From positions 682,001 to 746,000 of the forward strand of contig NC_018946.1 in the NCBI RefSeq assembly GCF_000304475.1: a stretch of 64,000 nt of DNA. Reading direction: 5' to 3'. Under the pieces are notes generated by a model. The model saw nothing but the letters and a program-made list of their open reading frames with translations. It was not told the DNA's origin and did no database searches. Made by a program: the position numbers and the translations under genes. This stretch comes from Kazachstania africana CBS 2517 (Eukaryota; Ascomycota; Saccharomycetes; Saccharomycetales; Saccharomycetaceae). Below, one piece after another: positions 29,549 to 42,417 of this stretch (position 1 is its first letter; each line of letters opens with the position of its first letter).

Positions 29549-30862
29549 ATGAGATTCTTAGTTAGTTGCAGTGACAGTGGGTCACTGAAAGAGGTTGTTT
29601 GTAACCAGAACACCGACACTTCCGTCTTGGCAGCTCCGCAACCATTGCATGTAGAATCGCATTTAACTCAAGGTTTAAAGAATGAAATTGATCAAATCTG
29701 TGAAATTGCCGGTGACTGTATGCTCGTAGGCAGAAGAAATGGGGCCTTAGAGTTGGTTAAAACTACTAGAGTTCCAAAAACATACGAAGAAGAGGGTGAA
29801 GCAAAGCCTATTTTCGACATCACGAATTTCGAAATTATTCACAAATTAGATGGTCTTTTGAATGATTCCAAACTGGAACCCTTATTCCAGAAGTCTAAGA
29901 GACGGACAAAGCAAAGTGATTCATTCATCGCAATCTCTAAATTGCCAAATTACGACAACGATTATCTTGTCAGTACTCGTTCCGGTCTGTTACATATAAT
30001 TCGAGTTAAAGACAATAAGGAACTTCATCTACAAATAACTCACGAAGTGAAAGCTCCTTTGGAATTTGCTACTGTTTTTGATAATGTGAAAATAGAAGAT
30101 AAAACAATAATAGCATATGGTGGTGAAGAAAATCCTATAAAATTGATTGAACTAAACAACACAAACGAGGAACTAAACCAAATATGGGAAGCGAAAAACG
30201 TTGCTAATGATAGACTAGATATGAGGGTCCCAGTATGGCCAACTGGATTACAGTTTTTGAATCCACAGCAAAATCCAAGTGACAAATCGAAATTAAACTA
30301 TCAATTTGTGTGCGTAACTCGTTGGGGCCATCTAGGTGTCTATGTAACGCAACATGGCAGAAAACCTCTGCATTATATTGATCTGCTTCCTAATAGGGAG
30401 CCGTTAACACGACTAGCTATGGTTGGCAATTTAACAAAACTAGGTAATCTAAATGAAACTGACATTAACAATTTCACTTTTGTCACTCCAGATACGAAGA
30501 AAGACATTTGGAAATTCAACGAGAAGGGACGCCTATTAGGTAAATATGGTAAAGGAGATATTGTCGGTGCATCTACATTCGTCACTATCACAAACAACAA
30601 ATATCTGTTGGCCGGTGGTCTTGACAGATACTTACGTGTTTACAACGTTACATCCTGCAAACTCATTGCGAAGGTTTACGTCAGGTCCAAGGTCAACTTC
30701 ATCAAGATGCTAGATGATGAGGATATTCTAATTCCAACGCCTGCTGCCATTGATAAGCAGAAAACTAAGAGGAAAATATCAGAAGAAACAGAAGACGATG
30801 CAGAAGACCTATGGGAAAAATTGGAAACAAGAGCAAAGAAGGTGCAAAAGAACAGAAGCTGA
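29549..30862 (+). CDS. NSA1: 60S ribosome assembly factor Nsa1
   Basis: Nsa1 is a WD40-type beta-propeller protein of nucleolar pre-60S particles, working with Rpf1, Mak16, Rrp1 and released by Rix7. The product is 437 residues from the ATG at 29549, where homology begins (MRFLVSCSDSGSLKEV). An upstream in-frame ATG at 29483 would add 22 residues, but it lies directly against the PAC/RRPE promoter pair. Conserved stretches include AYGGEENPIKLIELN, IWEAKNVANDRLDMRVPVWP and GRKPLHYIDLLPNREPL. The tail is Lys/Glu-rich (nuclear/nucleolar type). The S. cerevisiae orthologue is YGL111W, whereas the neighbours here belong to the YBR region. Confidence 0.94.
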   Translation: MRFLVSCSDSGSLKEVVCNQNTDTSVLAAPQPLHVESHLTQGLKNEIDQICEIAGDCMLVGRRNGALELVKTTRVPKTYEEEGEAKPIFDITNFEIIHKLDGLLNDSKLEPLFQKSKRRTKQSDSFIAISKLPNYDNDYLVSTRSGLLHIIRVKDNKELHLQITHEVKAPLEFATVFDNVKIEDKTIIAYGGEENPIKLIELNNTNEELNQIWEAKNVANDRLDMRVPVWPTGLQFLNPQQNPSDKSKLNYQFVCVTRWGHLGVYVTQHGRKPLHYIDLLPNREPLTRLAMVGNLTKLGNLNETDINNFTFVTPDTKKDIWKFNEKGRLLGKYGKGDIVGASTFVTITNNKYLLAGGLDRYLRVYNVTSCKLIAKVYVRSKVNFIKMLDDEDILIPTPAAIDKQKTKRKISEETEDDAEDLWEKLETRAKKVQKNRS

Positions 30863-31099
30863 TTGTCCACAGCATATACACTATATATGTATAACACCTA
30901 ATGTACAATATGCTTTACTTGTAGTAAAAAGATTATTATTAAAGAATTTTGTATCCTTCGGAAAGTGAAATATAAGGCGATTTATATTTCGAAAGGCCTA
31001 AAATATCTAAGCTGGAAAAGCTTAACTGATTACTTATATAAACCACGGCTAACCTAAGTCGGTAGCACTAAGATAAATAAGAAAATAAATCTAGACCAC

Positions 31100-34000
31100 A
31101 TGGGGTTCTATGACATTAAAGGAACACATAGGCCACATGCATCGAATACAGAAGACGAATCAGTGTCATTACTATCTGGCTCTAGGCGACACAGTGAAAC
31201 GTATTTCAATTATCAGGCGACACCAGCTGCACAAAAAGTTTCATCCAAATATGATCCGACAAATCCAAACAAGCACAAACTAGGCACTTATGATGGGGTC
31301 TTCGTGCCGACAGCTCTAAATGTTTTATCTATTTTGATGTTTCTCAGATTTGGTTTCATCCTTGGCCAATTAGGAATAATTTGCACAATGGGACTTCTGC
31401 TACTCAGTTATATCATCAACTTATTAACCACTCTCAGTATTTCTGCTATCTCTACAAACGGCACGGTGAGAGGGGGTGGTGCTTATTACATGATTTCAAG
31501 ATGTTTAGGACCAGAATTTGGTGGCTCCATTGGATTAGTGTTCTTTTTAGGGCAAGTATTCAATAGTGGCATGAATGCTATTGGTATAGTGGAGCCAATA
31601 CTGTATAACTTGGGACAAAATATATCTGGAGGACCTCAAGCTGCATTATTCCCTTTATTGCCAAGAGGCGAATGGTTTGAGTTCTTATATGCCACTACAA
31701 TTTTATTTATTTGCATTGGAATCGCACTTGTCGGTTCTCAGACAGTTTCAAAAGCTGGAAATATCCTTTTCTTCGTCCTTGTAGCATCAATTGCATCCGT
31801 CCCATTATCTGTATTATTTCAATCTCCTTTCGTGGAAAAATCCATCATTTACACAGGCCCATCGTGGGAAACTCTTCGGACTAATTTATACCCTCACTTT
31901 ACCGAAGGTGCTGCAGGCTCTTTATTGAAGTCTAAGGAAACCTTTAGCTCACTATTCGGAGTTTTCTTCCCAGCAACAGCTGGTATATTCGCCGGTGCAG
32001 GTATGTCAAGTGAACTACGTAAACCATCAAAATCCATCCCCAAAGGAACTCTGTGGGGACTTCTATTTACTTTTATTTGTTACGCCATCGTTGTCATTTC
32101 TATGAGTGTTTCAATTCCAAGAGATACCTTACATAAAGAAGTACAAATTATTCAATCTGTCAGCTTCATTCAGTGCATTATTTTTTGCGGAGAATTAGCT
32201 ACGTCTTTATTCTCCATAATTGTCGGTATGGTAGGTGCCTCTTACGTCCTAGAGGCTATTTCCAAAGATGCTATTTTACCATCTCTGGACATCTTTTGTA
32301 AGAAGCCCATCATTTCATTGCTATTTACGTGGTTTTTAACCCAACTATGTTTATTCTCAGATGTCAATAAGATTGCATCATTCATAACTATGACCTTTCT
32401 TATGACTTTCATAGTGATGAATTTGGCATGCTTTTTGTTAGAGATTGCCGCAGCTCCAAATTTCAGGCCGTCGTTCAGATACTTTGACAGGTACACCGCT
32501 TTATTTGGAGCAATAACCTCAGTTATTGCGATGATTATTGTAGATGGAATTATAGCATCTGCCTTGATGTTTGCAATGATTATACTTTTTCTAATTATTC
32601 ATTATTTTTGTCCACCCAAATCGTGGGGCGATGTTTCACAGAGCTTGATTTATCATCAAGTAAGAAAATACTTACTAAGATTGAGACAGGATAATATTAA
32701 ATATTGGAGGCCTCAAATTTTGCTTTTCGTTGATAATCCCAGAACAAGTTGGAACTTGATTAAATTTTGCAACCATTTAAAAAAAGGTGGTCTATATATA
32801 CTGGGACATGTCACTGTCTGCGAAAATTTCCAAAGTCAATTCTCTGAGTTAAAGATCCAAAGGAACGCGTGGATGGAAATAAGAGATCTAGCAAGTGTTA
32901 AGGCATTTGTTCAAATTGCAGCGGGCCCAACATTGCTCTGGGGCATAAGAAACGTATTTCTTGGTTCAGGGTTGGGAGGAATGAAGCCGAACATTACCGT
33001 CATTGGGTTTTATGACCTAAAATCATACCGCCTAAAAGACCAACCAGTACTAAATAATTTAACGGCTTCAAGGAATCCCAAGACTAACGATGTCCAGATT
33101 AATATCCCACAAGAGCAGCTATCTTCATTACCTACAGACTCATGCAAATATGAACAAAAGATTAGAGTAGAGCAATGGGTGGAGATTATAGAAGATCTAT
33201 CACTGATGCAATCTAATATTGCCATTGGCCGTGGCTTTGCTTCACTAGTTTTACCAAGCAAAAATACGAGAGGGCAGAAAAAAGGAATCATTGACTTATA
33301 TCCGATTCAAATATGTGGAACAATGAACGGTTCACAAGAGTATCCATCTATGGTGACGTCGAATTTTGATACTTATACGTTAATACTGCAGTTAGGTGCA
33401 ATTCTGGTCACCGTTCCTGACTGGAAACGTACTCACTCACTTCGGGTAATATTATTTGTGGAGAGAGAAGTTGACAGGAGTGATGAGGGCCAAAGAATAA
33501 CAAAACTTCTACAGGTATTAAGAATTGAAGCTGAAATAATGGTAGTCTCGCTAGAACAATTTAGAGTTTACAATGCAATTGTGAAAGGTGATCAGACCGC
33601 GATGGAATATGTAAATTCCATGCTTAAAGACAATGAATGGTGGAGTGATCTTATAGAGGCAAGAAGAACGCTAGCTCCCAGGAGAAGATTTTCTACATCA
33701 AACCCCGTTCCTATGAATCCTCAACACATGAAGATACAAAAATCTAATACTACCAAACTCCAAAAATTAGGCGCTTCTTTCAAAATGAGCTCTAGTATGC
33801 CAAAAGAAGGCTTAAGCACACCAGTAATTAGTGATGATTCCGACGAAGATACTGAACAAAGTACTTTGAAGGGTTCTCAATTGTCAATCCAGCAAATTGC
33901 CAGAAAATTAAATCACATAAGATCGAAGAAGGAAGCTGAAGAAAGAATTCAGGGTACAGTAAAAATGGATAAACAGTTCCACAGGGTCAAATCGAAACAT

Positions 34001-34441
34001 AATCTCAAGCCGGCATTTTCTAGTCTTGCTTTGCCAAATACTAAAGTTTTAGAAGATGGTACAGGTGATAAACCAACATTGGTTCCTGTACTAGATGATC
34101 AAATAATAGAAAGTAGTACTGGCACAAGTTCAAGACGCAAATCCGTACAACCCCAACTGTCTCCATGCTGCTCGCAAGAAAGTTTAGTGGCTGCAATGGA
34201 AAAACTGAAATTTGATGATTTGCCCAGTCGCGCACAACACCTAATTTTGAATGATATGATGACCCAGTTATCGAAAAATTCGAAATTGATATTTTCAACG
34301 TTACCTGTCCCAGCATTAGGCACCCATAAAGACCCAGCTGCAAGTTTAGATTATGTGGAAGATTTGGATATCTGGCTAGAAGGATTACCACCCACTATGC
34401 TAATTAACTCACAGACGGTTACTGTCACGACAGCATTATAA
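31100..34441 (+). CDS. VHC1: Vacuolar cation-chloride cotransporter Vhc1
   Basis: This is the orthologue of YBR235W/Vhc1, a SLC12-type cation-chloride symporter of the vacuolar membrane implicated in K+ and Cl- handling. The product is 1113 residues (1120 in S. cerevisiae). After a ~70-residue hydrophilic N-terminus the amino-acid permease-type transport domain has about 12 membrane segments (residues ~70-510), starting [21 protein letters not shown] and including [20 protein letters not shown]. The long cytoplasmic C-terminus (about 520-1113) has the SLC12-type regulatory fold (for example [12 protein letters not shown]) and a Ser-rich linker. It lies downstream of NSA1 and converges on ABD1. 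Confidence 0.94.
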   Translation: MGFYDIKGTHRPHASNTEDESVSLLSGSRRHSETYFNYQATPAAQKVSSKYDPTNPNKHKLGTYDGVFVPTALNVLSILMFLRFGFILGQLGIICTMGLLLLSYIINLLTTLSISAISTNGTVRGGGAYYMISRCLGPEFGGSIGLVFFLGQVFNSGMNAIGIVEPILYNLGQNISGGPQAALFPLLPRGEWFEFLYATTILFICIGIALVGSQTVSKAGNILFFVLVASIASVPLSVLFQSPFVEKSIIYTGPSWETLRTNLYPHFTEGAAGSLLKSKETFSSLFGVFFPATAGIFAGAGMSSELRKPSKSIPKGTLWGLLFTFICYAIVVISMSVSIPRDTLHKEVQIIQSVSFIQCIIFCGELATSLFSIIVGMVGASYVLEAISKDAILPSLDIFCKKPIISLLFTWFLTQLCLFSDVNKIASFITMTFLMTFIVMNLACFLLEIAAAPNFRPSFRYFDRYTALFGAITSVIAMIIVDGIIASALMFAMIILFLIIHYFCPPKSWGDVSQSLIYHQVRKYLLRLRQDNIKYWRPQILLFVDNPRTSWNLIKFCNHLKKGGLYILGHVTVCENFQSQFSELKIQRNAWMEIRDLASVKAFVQIAAGPTLLWGIRNVFLGSGLGGMKPNITVIGFYDLKSYRLKDQPVLNNLTASRNPKTNDVQINIPQEQLSSLPTDSCKYEQKIRVEQWVEIIEDLSLMQSNIAIGRGFASLVLPSKNTRGQKKGIIDLYPIQICGTMNGSQEYPSMVTSNFDTYTLILQLGAILVTVPDWKRTHSLRVILFVEREVDRSDEGQRITKLLQVLRIEAEIMVVSLEQFRVYNAIVKGDQTAMEYVNSMLKDNEWWSDLIEARRTLAPRRRFSTSNPVPMNPQHMKIQKSNTTKLQKLGASFKMSSSMPKEGLSTPVISDDSDEDTEQSTLKGSQLSIQQIARKLNHIRSKKEAEERIQGTVKMDKQFHRVKSKHNLKPAFSSLALPNTKVLEDGTGDKPTLVPVLDDQIIESSTGTSSRRKSVQPQLSPCCSQESLVAAMEKLKFDDLPSRAQHLILNDMMTQLSKNSKLIFSTLPVPALGTHKDPAASLDYVEDLDIWLEGLPPTMLINSQTVTVTTAL

Positions 34442-34598
34442 TACCGCAAAAATCTGCAAGCATAAAATTCAAACTCGAAGTTACAAAGAAATATCTTTTG
34501 AACAATATTTTATCGTAAATAATAGAATATGTATCTTTACATGCATCACAAAATATCATAAGACAACTAATCGTGTTAATTTTTTAAAACGACTTTTT

Positions 34599-35840
<1,242 letters not shown>

Positions 35841-36011
35841 CTATGCTTTTGTTGAACTTTTGATTCAGATGAGATGTTTCTAATTTTCCAATATCAAAGA
35901 AATGATTTTTTTTATTTTTCAAATTAGATATTTGATGAAAACATAGAAATAGTGAGTACTTACATCAATAGTTAGATTAAGAGAGACCAACACCTGTTGT
36001 TATCGAATAGT

Positions 36012-38570
36012 ATGACCAACAAAGCAGAAAGTTTCAGTGAAAAAGATCAGCTTTTGAAAGAAAGAAGAGCCAAATTAGCCAAATGGAAGCAGAAAAAGGC
36101 ACAGTTCGATCTTGAAAAGAAACAAACGAAAAGCAGTCAACCTGAAGTAAATGAATCTCAAATTACTAACATTAGACAAGATGCATCTGCAGAAGATAAA
36201 CTAGCGGCGAGAAGGAAAAGACTTGAAGAATGGAAGTCAAAAAAACGAAATATAAGTGATGTTAATAAGTCGGATGAGCCAAAGAATAAACGTCCCAAGA
36301 AAACTACCAGGATAGAGTTCGAAGATAGTGACACTGAAATTAGTGAACCAGCGGTGGCACTGTTTAGGCCTGACTCCATTAGTGGGCAGGACGATGCAGA
36401 TTTTACTTTAAATCGACAATATCATGACGACGTGGATCCTCTGGATGCACTTATGAATGGCTTAACCGGAGGTGAGGACAGCAAGGGAACTACATCTAGA
36501 GGAGATGTTTTAGATGAAACTACTGTTAGTGATTTTGATGATAGTGACATAGTGGTGACTGATGATGAGTTTGAAGCAAAAAACTTCAAACGTATAGCGA
36601 GAATGAAATCGTTAAAAAAGGTCACAGAAGTAAAATATGATAAGAACAATCTGGAACCATTTCAAAAAGTGTTCTATCAAGAAACTCCAGAAATCAGAAA
36701 CATGACAGCGGATGAAGTTTCTGAATTACGGTTAAATTTAGATAATATTAAAATTAAAGGGCATGGTTGTCCAAATCCCATAACAAGATGGTCGCAGTTA
36801 GGTCTCAACACATCAATAATGAATTCGATAAAAAATGTCATGAAGTTTCAGGAGCTTACACCAATTCAAGCTCAAGCATTGCCAGCAATCATGAGTGGTA
36901 GAGACGTTATTGGTATTTCAAAGACCGGTTCTGGTAAAACGATATCATATCTACTTCCATTATTGAGGCAAGTAAAGAGTCAGAGAGACCTATCTAATTC
37001 TGAAACAGGGCCGATCGGACTTGTGCTCGCCCCTACAAGGGAATTAGCTTTGCAAATACATGAAGAAATCAATAAGTTGATCAATGACGATGCATCATTG
37101 AATTGTATCTGCTGTACTGGAGGCTCAGAACTGAAAGATCAGATTTCTTCAGTCAAAAGGGGGGTTAAAATAGTGGTAGCTACTCCTGGTAGATTCATAG
37201 ACCTGCTGACAATAAATTCAGGAAAACTTTTAAGCACAGGGAGAATAACATTTGTTGTTATGGATGAAGCAGATAGATTATTTGACATGGGATTTGAACC
37301 ACAAGTTACTCAAATAATGAAAGCTATCCGACCTGACAAGCAGTGTGTACTTTTCAGTGCAACATTTTCGAATAAAATACGAAGCTTTGCTATGAGAGTA
37401 CTAAAAAATCCTATAACCATAACAATCAACTCAAATAATATCGTTAATGAAAATGTTAGCCAAAATTTTAGGGTATGTGAATCTGACACACAGAAGTTTG
37501 ATGAACTAATATCCCTTTTGAAAGAAAGAAATGACAAGCACGAAGCACAAGAAGGTTTTGAAGAGTCGGATAATCTACAAGATAATAAAACTATTATTTT
37601 TGTAGCCAGTCAACAGATTTGTGATATATTAGAGACTAATTTAGTAAGTTCTGGATTTGAGATCTTTTCTATTCATGCTGGGAAACCTTATCAAGAAAGG
37701 GTGCTAAATCTAGAGAAATACAGACGAACCAGAAATAGTCTTCTATTGTGTACTGAAGTCTTGTCTAGGGGACTAAACGTTCCCGAAGTGTCACTGGTCA
37801 TTATTTATAATGCAGTCAAGACTTTTGCCCAATACATACATACGACTGGCAGGACTGCTAGAGGGAATTCAAAAGGTAAGGCTGTTTCATTTTTATTGAA
37901 AGATGAATTAGCAGCTGCATATATCTTGAAGAAAGCAATGCGGGAACATGACTTCGAAAATCAGGATCCTCTGGATCTAACACATCTGAATGCAATGAAC
38001 GCGGAGTTCGAAAAGGGTATGAACTCTGGGCAATATAAACTGTTTTCTGGTTTTGGCGGTAAAGGTCTAGAAAATATGGATACTAAGAGGGAAAAGAAGG
38101 AACAAGAAGAGAAATTGGGATTTGAAAATAATATAAAAGCAAGTGCCGCATCCGAAGGAAGCATCTCTGCTGGGTCTACCTCAAAACCTGTTAACCAACT
38201 TTCTACTGATGAAATACAAATGCCTAAATTAGAACATAAAATTGTAAAGACATCAGAAGTTGATGGCAGCGTGGTTTTTAGTGCAGAAGTTTATGTCAAT
38301 GATCTACCGCAGCTTGTAAGATGGGAAGCTACAAAAAATACAACGTTAATGTTCGTGAAGCATGAAACAGGTTGTAGTATCACAAACAAGGGTAAATTTT
38401 ACCCGGAAGGCTCAAAGCCGAAGAATGCAAGTGACGAGCCAAAACTGTATCTTCTCATAGAAGGCCACGAGGAAAAAAGTGTCAAATTGAGCATTGAACT
38501 TCTTGAAACTAAGGTTAAAGAAGGTATAAAGAAAATAGAATACCAAACAATTAAGAGCAATAAGTATTAG
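36012..38570 (+). CDS. PRP5: DEAD-box RNA helicase Prp5
   Basis: Prp5 is the ATPase that promotes stable U2 snRNP binding to the intron branch site and proofreads that pairing. The product is 852 residues from the ATG at 36012 (849 in S. cerevisiae); the frame extends five codons upstream only through a TTG. Visible motifs are the DPLD motif typical of Prp5 (D142), Q-motif region, Walker A SKTGSGKT (303-310), PTRELALQ, TPGR, DEAD (418-421), SATF, and motif VI HTTGRTARG, which in yeast Prp5 also departs from the usual HRxGRxGR. The C-terminal domain (about 735-852) is a highly conserved Prp5-specific region (EVYVNDLPQLVRWEATKNTT). The U2 gene lies 8 kb away. Confidence 0.96.
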   Translation: MTNKAESFSEKDQLLKERRAKLAKWKQKKAQFDLEKKQTKSSQPEVNESQITNIRQDASAEDKLAARRKRLEEWKSKKRNISDVNKSDEPKNKRPKKTTRIEFEDSDTEISEPAVALFRPDSISGQDDADFTLNRQYHDDVDPLDALMNGLTGGEDSKGTTSRGDVLDETTVSDFDDSDIVVTDDEFEAKNFKRIARMKSLKKVTEVKYDKNNLEPFQKVFYQETPEIRNMTADEVSELRLNLDNIKIKGHGCPNPITRWSQLGLNTSIMNSIKNVMKFQELTPIQAQALPAIMSGRDVIGISKTGSGKTISYLLPLLRQVKSQRDLSNSETGPIGLVLAPTRELALQIHEEINKLINDDASLNCICCTGGSELKDQISSVKRGVKIVVATPGRFIDLLTINSGKLLSTGRITFVVMDEADRLFDMGFEPQVTQIMKAIRPDKQCVLFSATFSNKIRSFAMRVLKNPITITINSNNIVNENVSQNFRVCESDTQKFDELISLLKERNDKHEAQEGFEESDNLQDNKTIIFVASQQICDILETNLVSSGFEIFSIHAGKPYQERVLNLEKYRRTRNSLLLCTEVLSRGLNVPEVSLVIIYNAVKTFAQYIHTTGRTARGNSKGKAVSFLLKDELAAAYILKKAMREHDFENQDPLDLTHLNAMNAEFEKGMNSGQYKLFSGFGGKGLENMDTKREKKEQEEKLGFENNIKASAASEGSISAGSTSKPVNQLSTDEIQMPKLEHKIVKTSEVDGSVVFSAEVYVNDLPQLVRWEATKNTTLMFVKHETGCSITNKGKFYPEGSKPKNASDEPKLYLLIEGHEEKSVKLSIELLETKVKEGIKKIEYQTIKSNKY

Positions 38571-38974
38571 GAAGTTCTCAACTACATGGATACAGCTTAT
38601 ATTTTATAATTATTTTTATTGTCGTCAATTAAATACACAAATATATGATAGATAAAATGTCAGTTTGATATCTTAATATGAAAATATATATGATACATTA
38701 ATGCTTTTTGATATTACTGTGATGGTAATTCTTTTTTTATAGTTTTTGAAATTATTGATTATTTTTATTAGTAGAATAATATTATGTCTTTATGTTTTGA
38801 ATATAATATGTTGAAATATCAGAAAAAAAAGGAAAATATAATATAGATGATGTGGTAAAAAGCAAACAATTAAGAATACTATTTTATGATCATAGTCCGT
38901 CTATTCTATCACACTAAAAGGAGAGAAAAATAATAGATTTGAATCGAAAAGAAATAATATGTGAATAACCAGAC
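38571..38974. other. PRP5-RMD9 convergent spacer
   Basis: This 404-bp, very AT-rich spacer separates two convergent genes and should hold both 3' ends. No gene or structured RNA is recognised. Confidence 0.4.
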
Positions 38975-41227
38975 TTACACGCATGTAGGCTTCAAATTTT
39001 GCAATTCAGGGATTGGGATTTCGCTTACTTCCAAAGTTTGAAATTGGTTGAGTACCTCTTGAAGTACTGAATACTTGACAGCAGTACCAGTTGTTAGTCT
39101 TGCCAATTGTCTGGAATCACGACAGTAAGGGGAGTAACGCTTGACAATCTTCAGATATAATACTAATCTTGCATCAATGACAGGTAATTGCTGACTTTTC
39201 ATTAATGGCACTGGGGCAGACGGAGAAGAAGCTCCACTTGGAACAGCTGTTGAAGCCGAAGAGTCATTGCCCATATCATCAAAGGCCCCAGAAGCGTTCA
39301 AAGCTTGAAATGCTGGGTGGGAATAAAAGTCAGCATCATTAACATTACCCATTCCACTGTTAGGAGATGGCGTTGGAGATGGAGTTGGTGGAGTAGCTTT
39401 ACCTGAAATTCCTTTGTCTCTGTTAGCTTGAGTCCATGTCACAGTTGCATCTCTTAAAGCAGCCCAATCAGCATTGGCAATAAATCGTTGCCCAATTTCA
39501 TCCGACTTACGAATTAAGTCGATCCATCTTTGTAATATCTCCACATTAGAAGTGTCATCCACGGATCCCATGGATTTTAGTAAAATTCTGTATGCTACAA
39601 TAGTCTTTGGAATGTGATATAGTTCGTAACTCTTATCGATGTACTCTAATATTGTTCTGTCATGCCAGATAGTACACTTGGCTAATATAATGTTGAAAAA
39701 TGGTTCGTCGATTTTCTTAATATTATTATATGTTTGAATCAAATTTTGTAACGTTTGGAAACCTTGAACTTTATCATTAGCAAAATTTTCGAAGAAAATA
39801 TCGAAGAAAGTATCATTCAATGAAGAAGAAATACCATGATTAACGTTTCTACCATAATGTAATGAGGATTTATACCATATTTGGTAAATGTGGTTGAAGT
39901 CGTGGGTTTGATTCCAAATATTTCTTAAAAATGATTTTACGTAAGAAACTTGCAAATCAATCTTATATGGCATCTCGTCATTTAAAGCTTTGTCGAAAAA
40001 TGTTTGTGCTACGTTCAAATCTTTGCATTCACCAATAAAGGACAAATGCGTTTCAATTAAGTACCCATATTTCATTTCAGTAGATTCTTCACATAACTTT
40101 TGGAATAGTTGTAAGGCCATTTCATTTTCACTTGCAGACAATGAGGCTCTAATCATACCAACGGATAAATTAGGATGGAAGTAATTGATCATAGAGGAAG
40201 ATTTTTCGTAAAGTGTTTGAATTTCAGGATATGAGACACCGTTATCGTACAATATTGGCAAAATAACACCAACGACTCTTGGATTCAAGAAGATATTGGA
40301 TGTGTAAGAGTTAGATCCATTTATAGCATTTTTCCAAATTTGAACGGCTTCTTCAAATAATAGTAATTCTTTGAATGCAGTAATCAAATGCATGGCACCA
40401 TATTCGTTTAATTCCACTTTACTATTCAATACATCATCGGATATTTCTCTTAATGATTTACAAAGGTAGTTAGTCATTTCCTTATGAAAGGATTGAGAAT
40501 CGTAATCAGGTTTTTTGTTCATTCTGGTTAGTTGATTTCTGTTTGCTCTTAAACCATTGTGTAACAAATGAACCAATTTGGATACTCTGTCAGAATTTAA
40601 TTCTGGGGTGTTGATCAAGTCGTGATATAAACCCATGGCTCTACCGATGGAATCCCAAAATAACGGATTGGCATTTGAATTAGGGTGTTCTGAACGATGC
40701 TTAATGTTTTTCCGTCTTGGAGTTTGAGACATGTATAATGTCTGGGATACACAATCTTCGAAAGCACAGACTTTTTGGAACCATGGAGAATTTGGACTAA
40801 CGGAAGTGTTATTAGAAGTATTCGAATTGTGGTTCTGAGAATCGTTATTCCTAGATTGATTTTTGAAATTGAATTGATGTCCACGGGAATTCTTGTTGCT
40901 ATCATTTCTGTAAAGGCCCTCATGATTGTTATTACGGTTTTTATGATTGTTACTATTAGAATTATTCAATGGTACATCTTTCATAGATTGTGAATTTGGA
41001 TTCATTTCGTACATAAAATCTACATTCATTTGATTTTGTGATGGTGCTCCATTCATCATATTCATTTGACCTACAGGCCCGTTGTTGATTGGCATGGCGT
41101 TATTTTGTGGCTGATTCATCGTAGAATTGAATTCCGCCGCATGTGGATTATAGATATGTTTTGCAGGAATGAACTGATTCGGTAACTTACCCTTCAATGG
41201 TTGAGATTGCTGGGCAACCCTAAACAT
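38975..41227 (-). CDS. Rmd9/YBR238C-family PPR-like protein
   Basis: This protein belongs to the family of S. cerevisiae Rmd9 (YGL107C, a mitochondrial 3'-UTR RNA-binding PPR protein that stabilises mitochondrial mRNAs) and its paralogue YBR238C. The product is 750 residues from the ATG at 41227; the frame reaches a TTG at 41248. An Asn/Gln-rich N-terminal ~165 residues precedes the conserved helical-repeat body (FWDSIGRAMGLYHDLI, then RVSKLVHLLHNGLR, DYDSQSFHKEMTNYLC, MPYKIDLQVSYVKSFL, and a tract with YHIPKTIVAYRILLKSMGS). An Ala/Ser/Pro-rich insert lies near residue 640. I do not see a clear mitochondrial presequence. Only one copy is visible in the window, so I leave the symbol open. Confidence 0.88.
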   Translation of the reverse strand: MFRVAQQSQPLKGKLPNQFIPAKHIYNPHAAEFNSTMNQPQNNAMPINNGPVGQMNMMNGAPSQNQMNVDFMYEMNPNSQSMKDVPLNNSNSNNHKNRNNNHEGLYRNDSNKNSRGHQFNFKNQSRNNDSQNHNSNTSNNTSVSPNSPWFQKVCAFEDCVSQTLYMSQTPRRKNIKHRSEHPNSNANPLFWDSIGRAMGLYHDLINTPELNSDRVSKLVHLLHNGLRANRNQLTRMNKKPDYDSQSFHKEMTNYLCKSLREISDDVLNSKVELNEYGAMHLITAFKELLLFEEAVQIWKNAINGSNSYTSNIFLNPRVVGVILPILYDNGVSYPEIQTLYEKSSSMINYFHPNLSVGMIRASLSASENEMALQLFQKLCEESTEMKYGYLIETHLSFIGECKDLNVAQTFFDKALNDEMPYKIDLQVSYVKSFLRNIWNQTHDFNHIYQIWYKSSLHYGRNVNHGISSSLNDTFFDIFFENFANDKVQGFQTLQNLIQTYNNIKKIDEPFFNIILAKCTIWHDRTILEYIDKSYELYHIPKTIVAYRILLKSMGSVDDTSNVEILQRWIDLIRKSDEIGQRFIANADWAALRDATVTWTQANRDKGISGKATPPTPSPTPSPNSGMGNVNDADFYSHPAFQALNASGAFDDMGNDSSASTAVPSGASSPSAPVPLMKSQQLPVIDARLVLYLKIVKRYSPYCRDSRQLARLTTGTAVKYSVLQEVLNQFQTLEVSEIPIPELQNLKPTCV

Positions 41228-42417
41228 GTTATTGTTATGTGGATCCAACGCTGGAAAAGTGATATTGGGAGGATAAATTTATGAAAATACAACGTTGTTA
41301 AGACGAAACGTGATCTTCGAAATAAAAAGAAGAATTATGTAGCAATAATAATAAAAAGGGAATATTATTAAAAAAATAAAAACAACTCGTCTATCAATGG
41401 GGTAAAGTGATCGAAACTAGCTGTTTGTTTCGAAGAAAGAGAGCTTTTACTCTTAATTTTATTTTGAAACTAAAAGAGTGTGAGAGATATATATAAAAAT
41501 AACAAAAGCTTCGAAGGAAAGGGAATGTACTTCGAGCAAAAAAAAAAAAGAGATGAATAAATTGAATATCATTGCCATAGGCAGAACGAACAAGACTGCC
41601 GAGAATACTTACCGTATAGATTCTTGTTTCTTCTTTCTATCATTGGGATGATTTTTTCTTATTTTCCCTCGAAACGATGAGTGCATTCTGCGGCCCCGTC
41701 TGTTGTCGAGAAAATTTTCTGATGCCCAATTTTCTTTTCTTTTCTTTCCTTTGTTCTCCGAAGTTATGTAAGCAATTTTTCTCGAGAAAAATGAAAAAAA
41801 AAGTTGGCCTCGAGGGCGTGTCTCGATTGGGAATGGATGCAAAACAGCTGTCAAAGGAGCCGATTACAGGCCGATGGAGAGCGTCGTTACTCACGCTTGG
41901 AGTAGTGGTATTCCACGGGGCTATGAACGAGGTGATTTCCTGCTGATGAAACTAGAAGGAAGCTTCCCATTCAATTTCTTTGTCTCATTGTCTCTCGTCT
42001 TAATCTGGCCGACTTGCTTTTGATGTTGCGCATTCCCCATCAAGCTCAGGGATGAGATGAAGGATGATCTTGGGATCCAGTTTCGCGTCAGTTAAAAAAT
42101 GGGTATTACCAGAAACGCACCCTTCCGCAGTCGGTCTTTCTTTTTTGGTGCATCGTTGAGCGCATTCAGCACAAAGAAGAAATAGTGCAGATTTCTTTCT
42201 AGGTCGGGAACGAAAATAGCATCTTTTGATGTAATTAGAAGAATTTCTTTTCTTTCTTCTGTGTGGTATTATGAGAAGTGGGTATCCAAAGTAGCCTATG
42301 TTACTTGTTTTGTTGTTGCCATAAAGGTCGCTACGTCATTTCTTTTACTGATGGGTAAATTTTCTTGCGTAAGATATTGACTTATATAATATTACAAAAG
42401 CTGTTGCTCATACTTTT
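41228..42417. other. Long upstream region of the RMD9 family gene
   Basis: This 1.2-kb non-coding stretch separates the RMD9-family start from the 3' end of ERT1. Homopurine/homopyrimidine tracts (41541-41552, 41720-41800) and a CTCGAGAAAAAT stretch are seen, but I find no gene, tRNA or snoRNA boxes. Short overlapping frames (41609-41946) read as low-complexity and are rejected. Confidence 0.45.
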
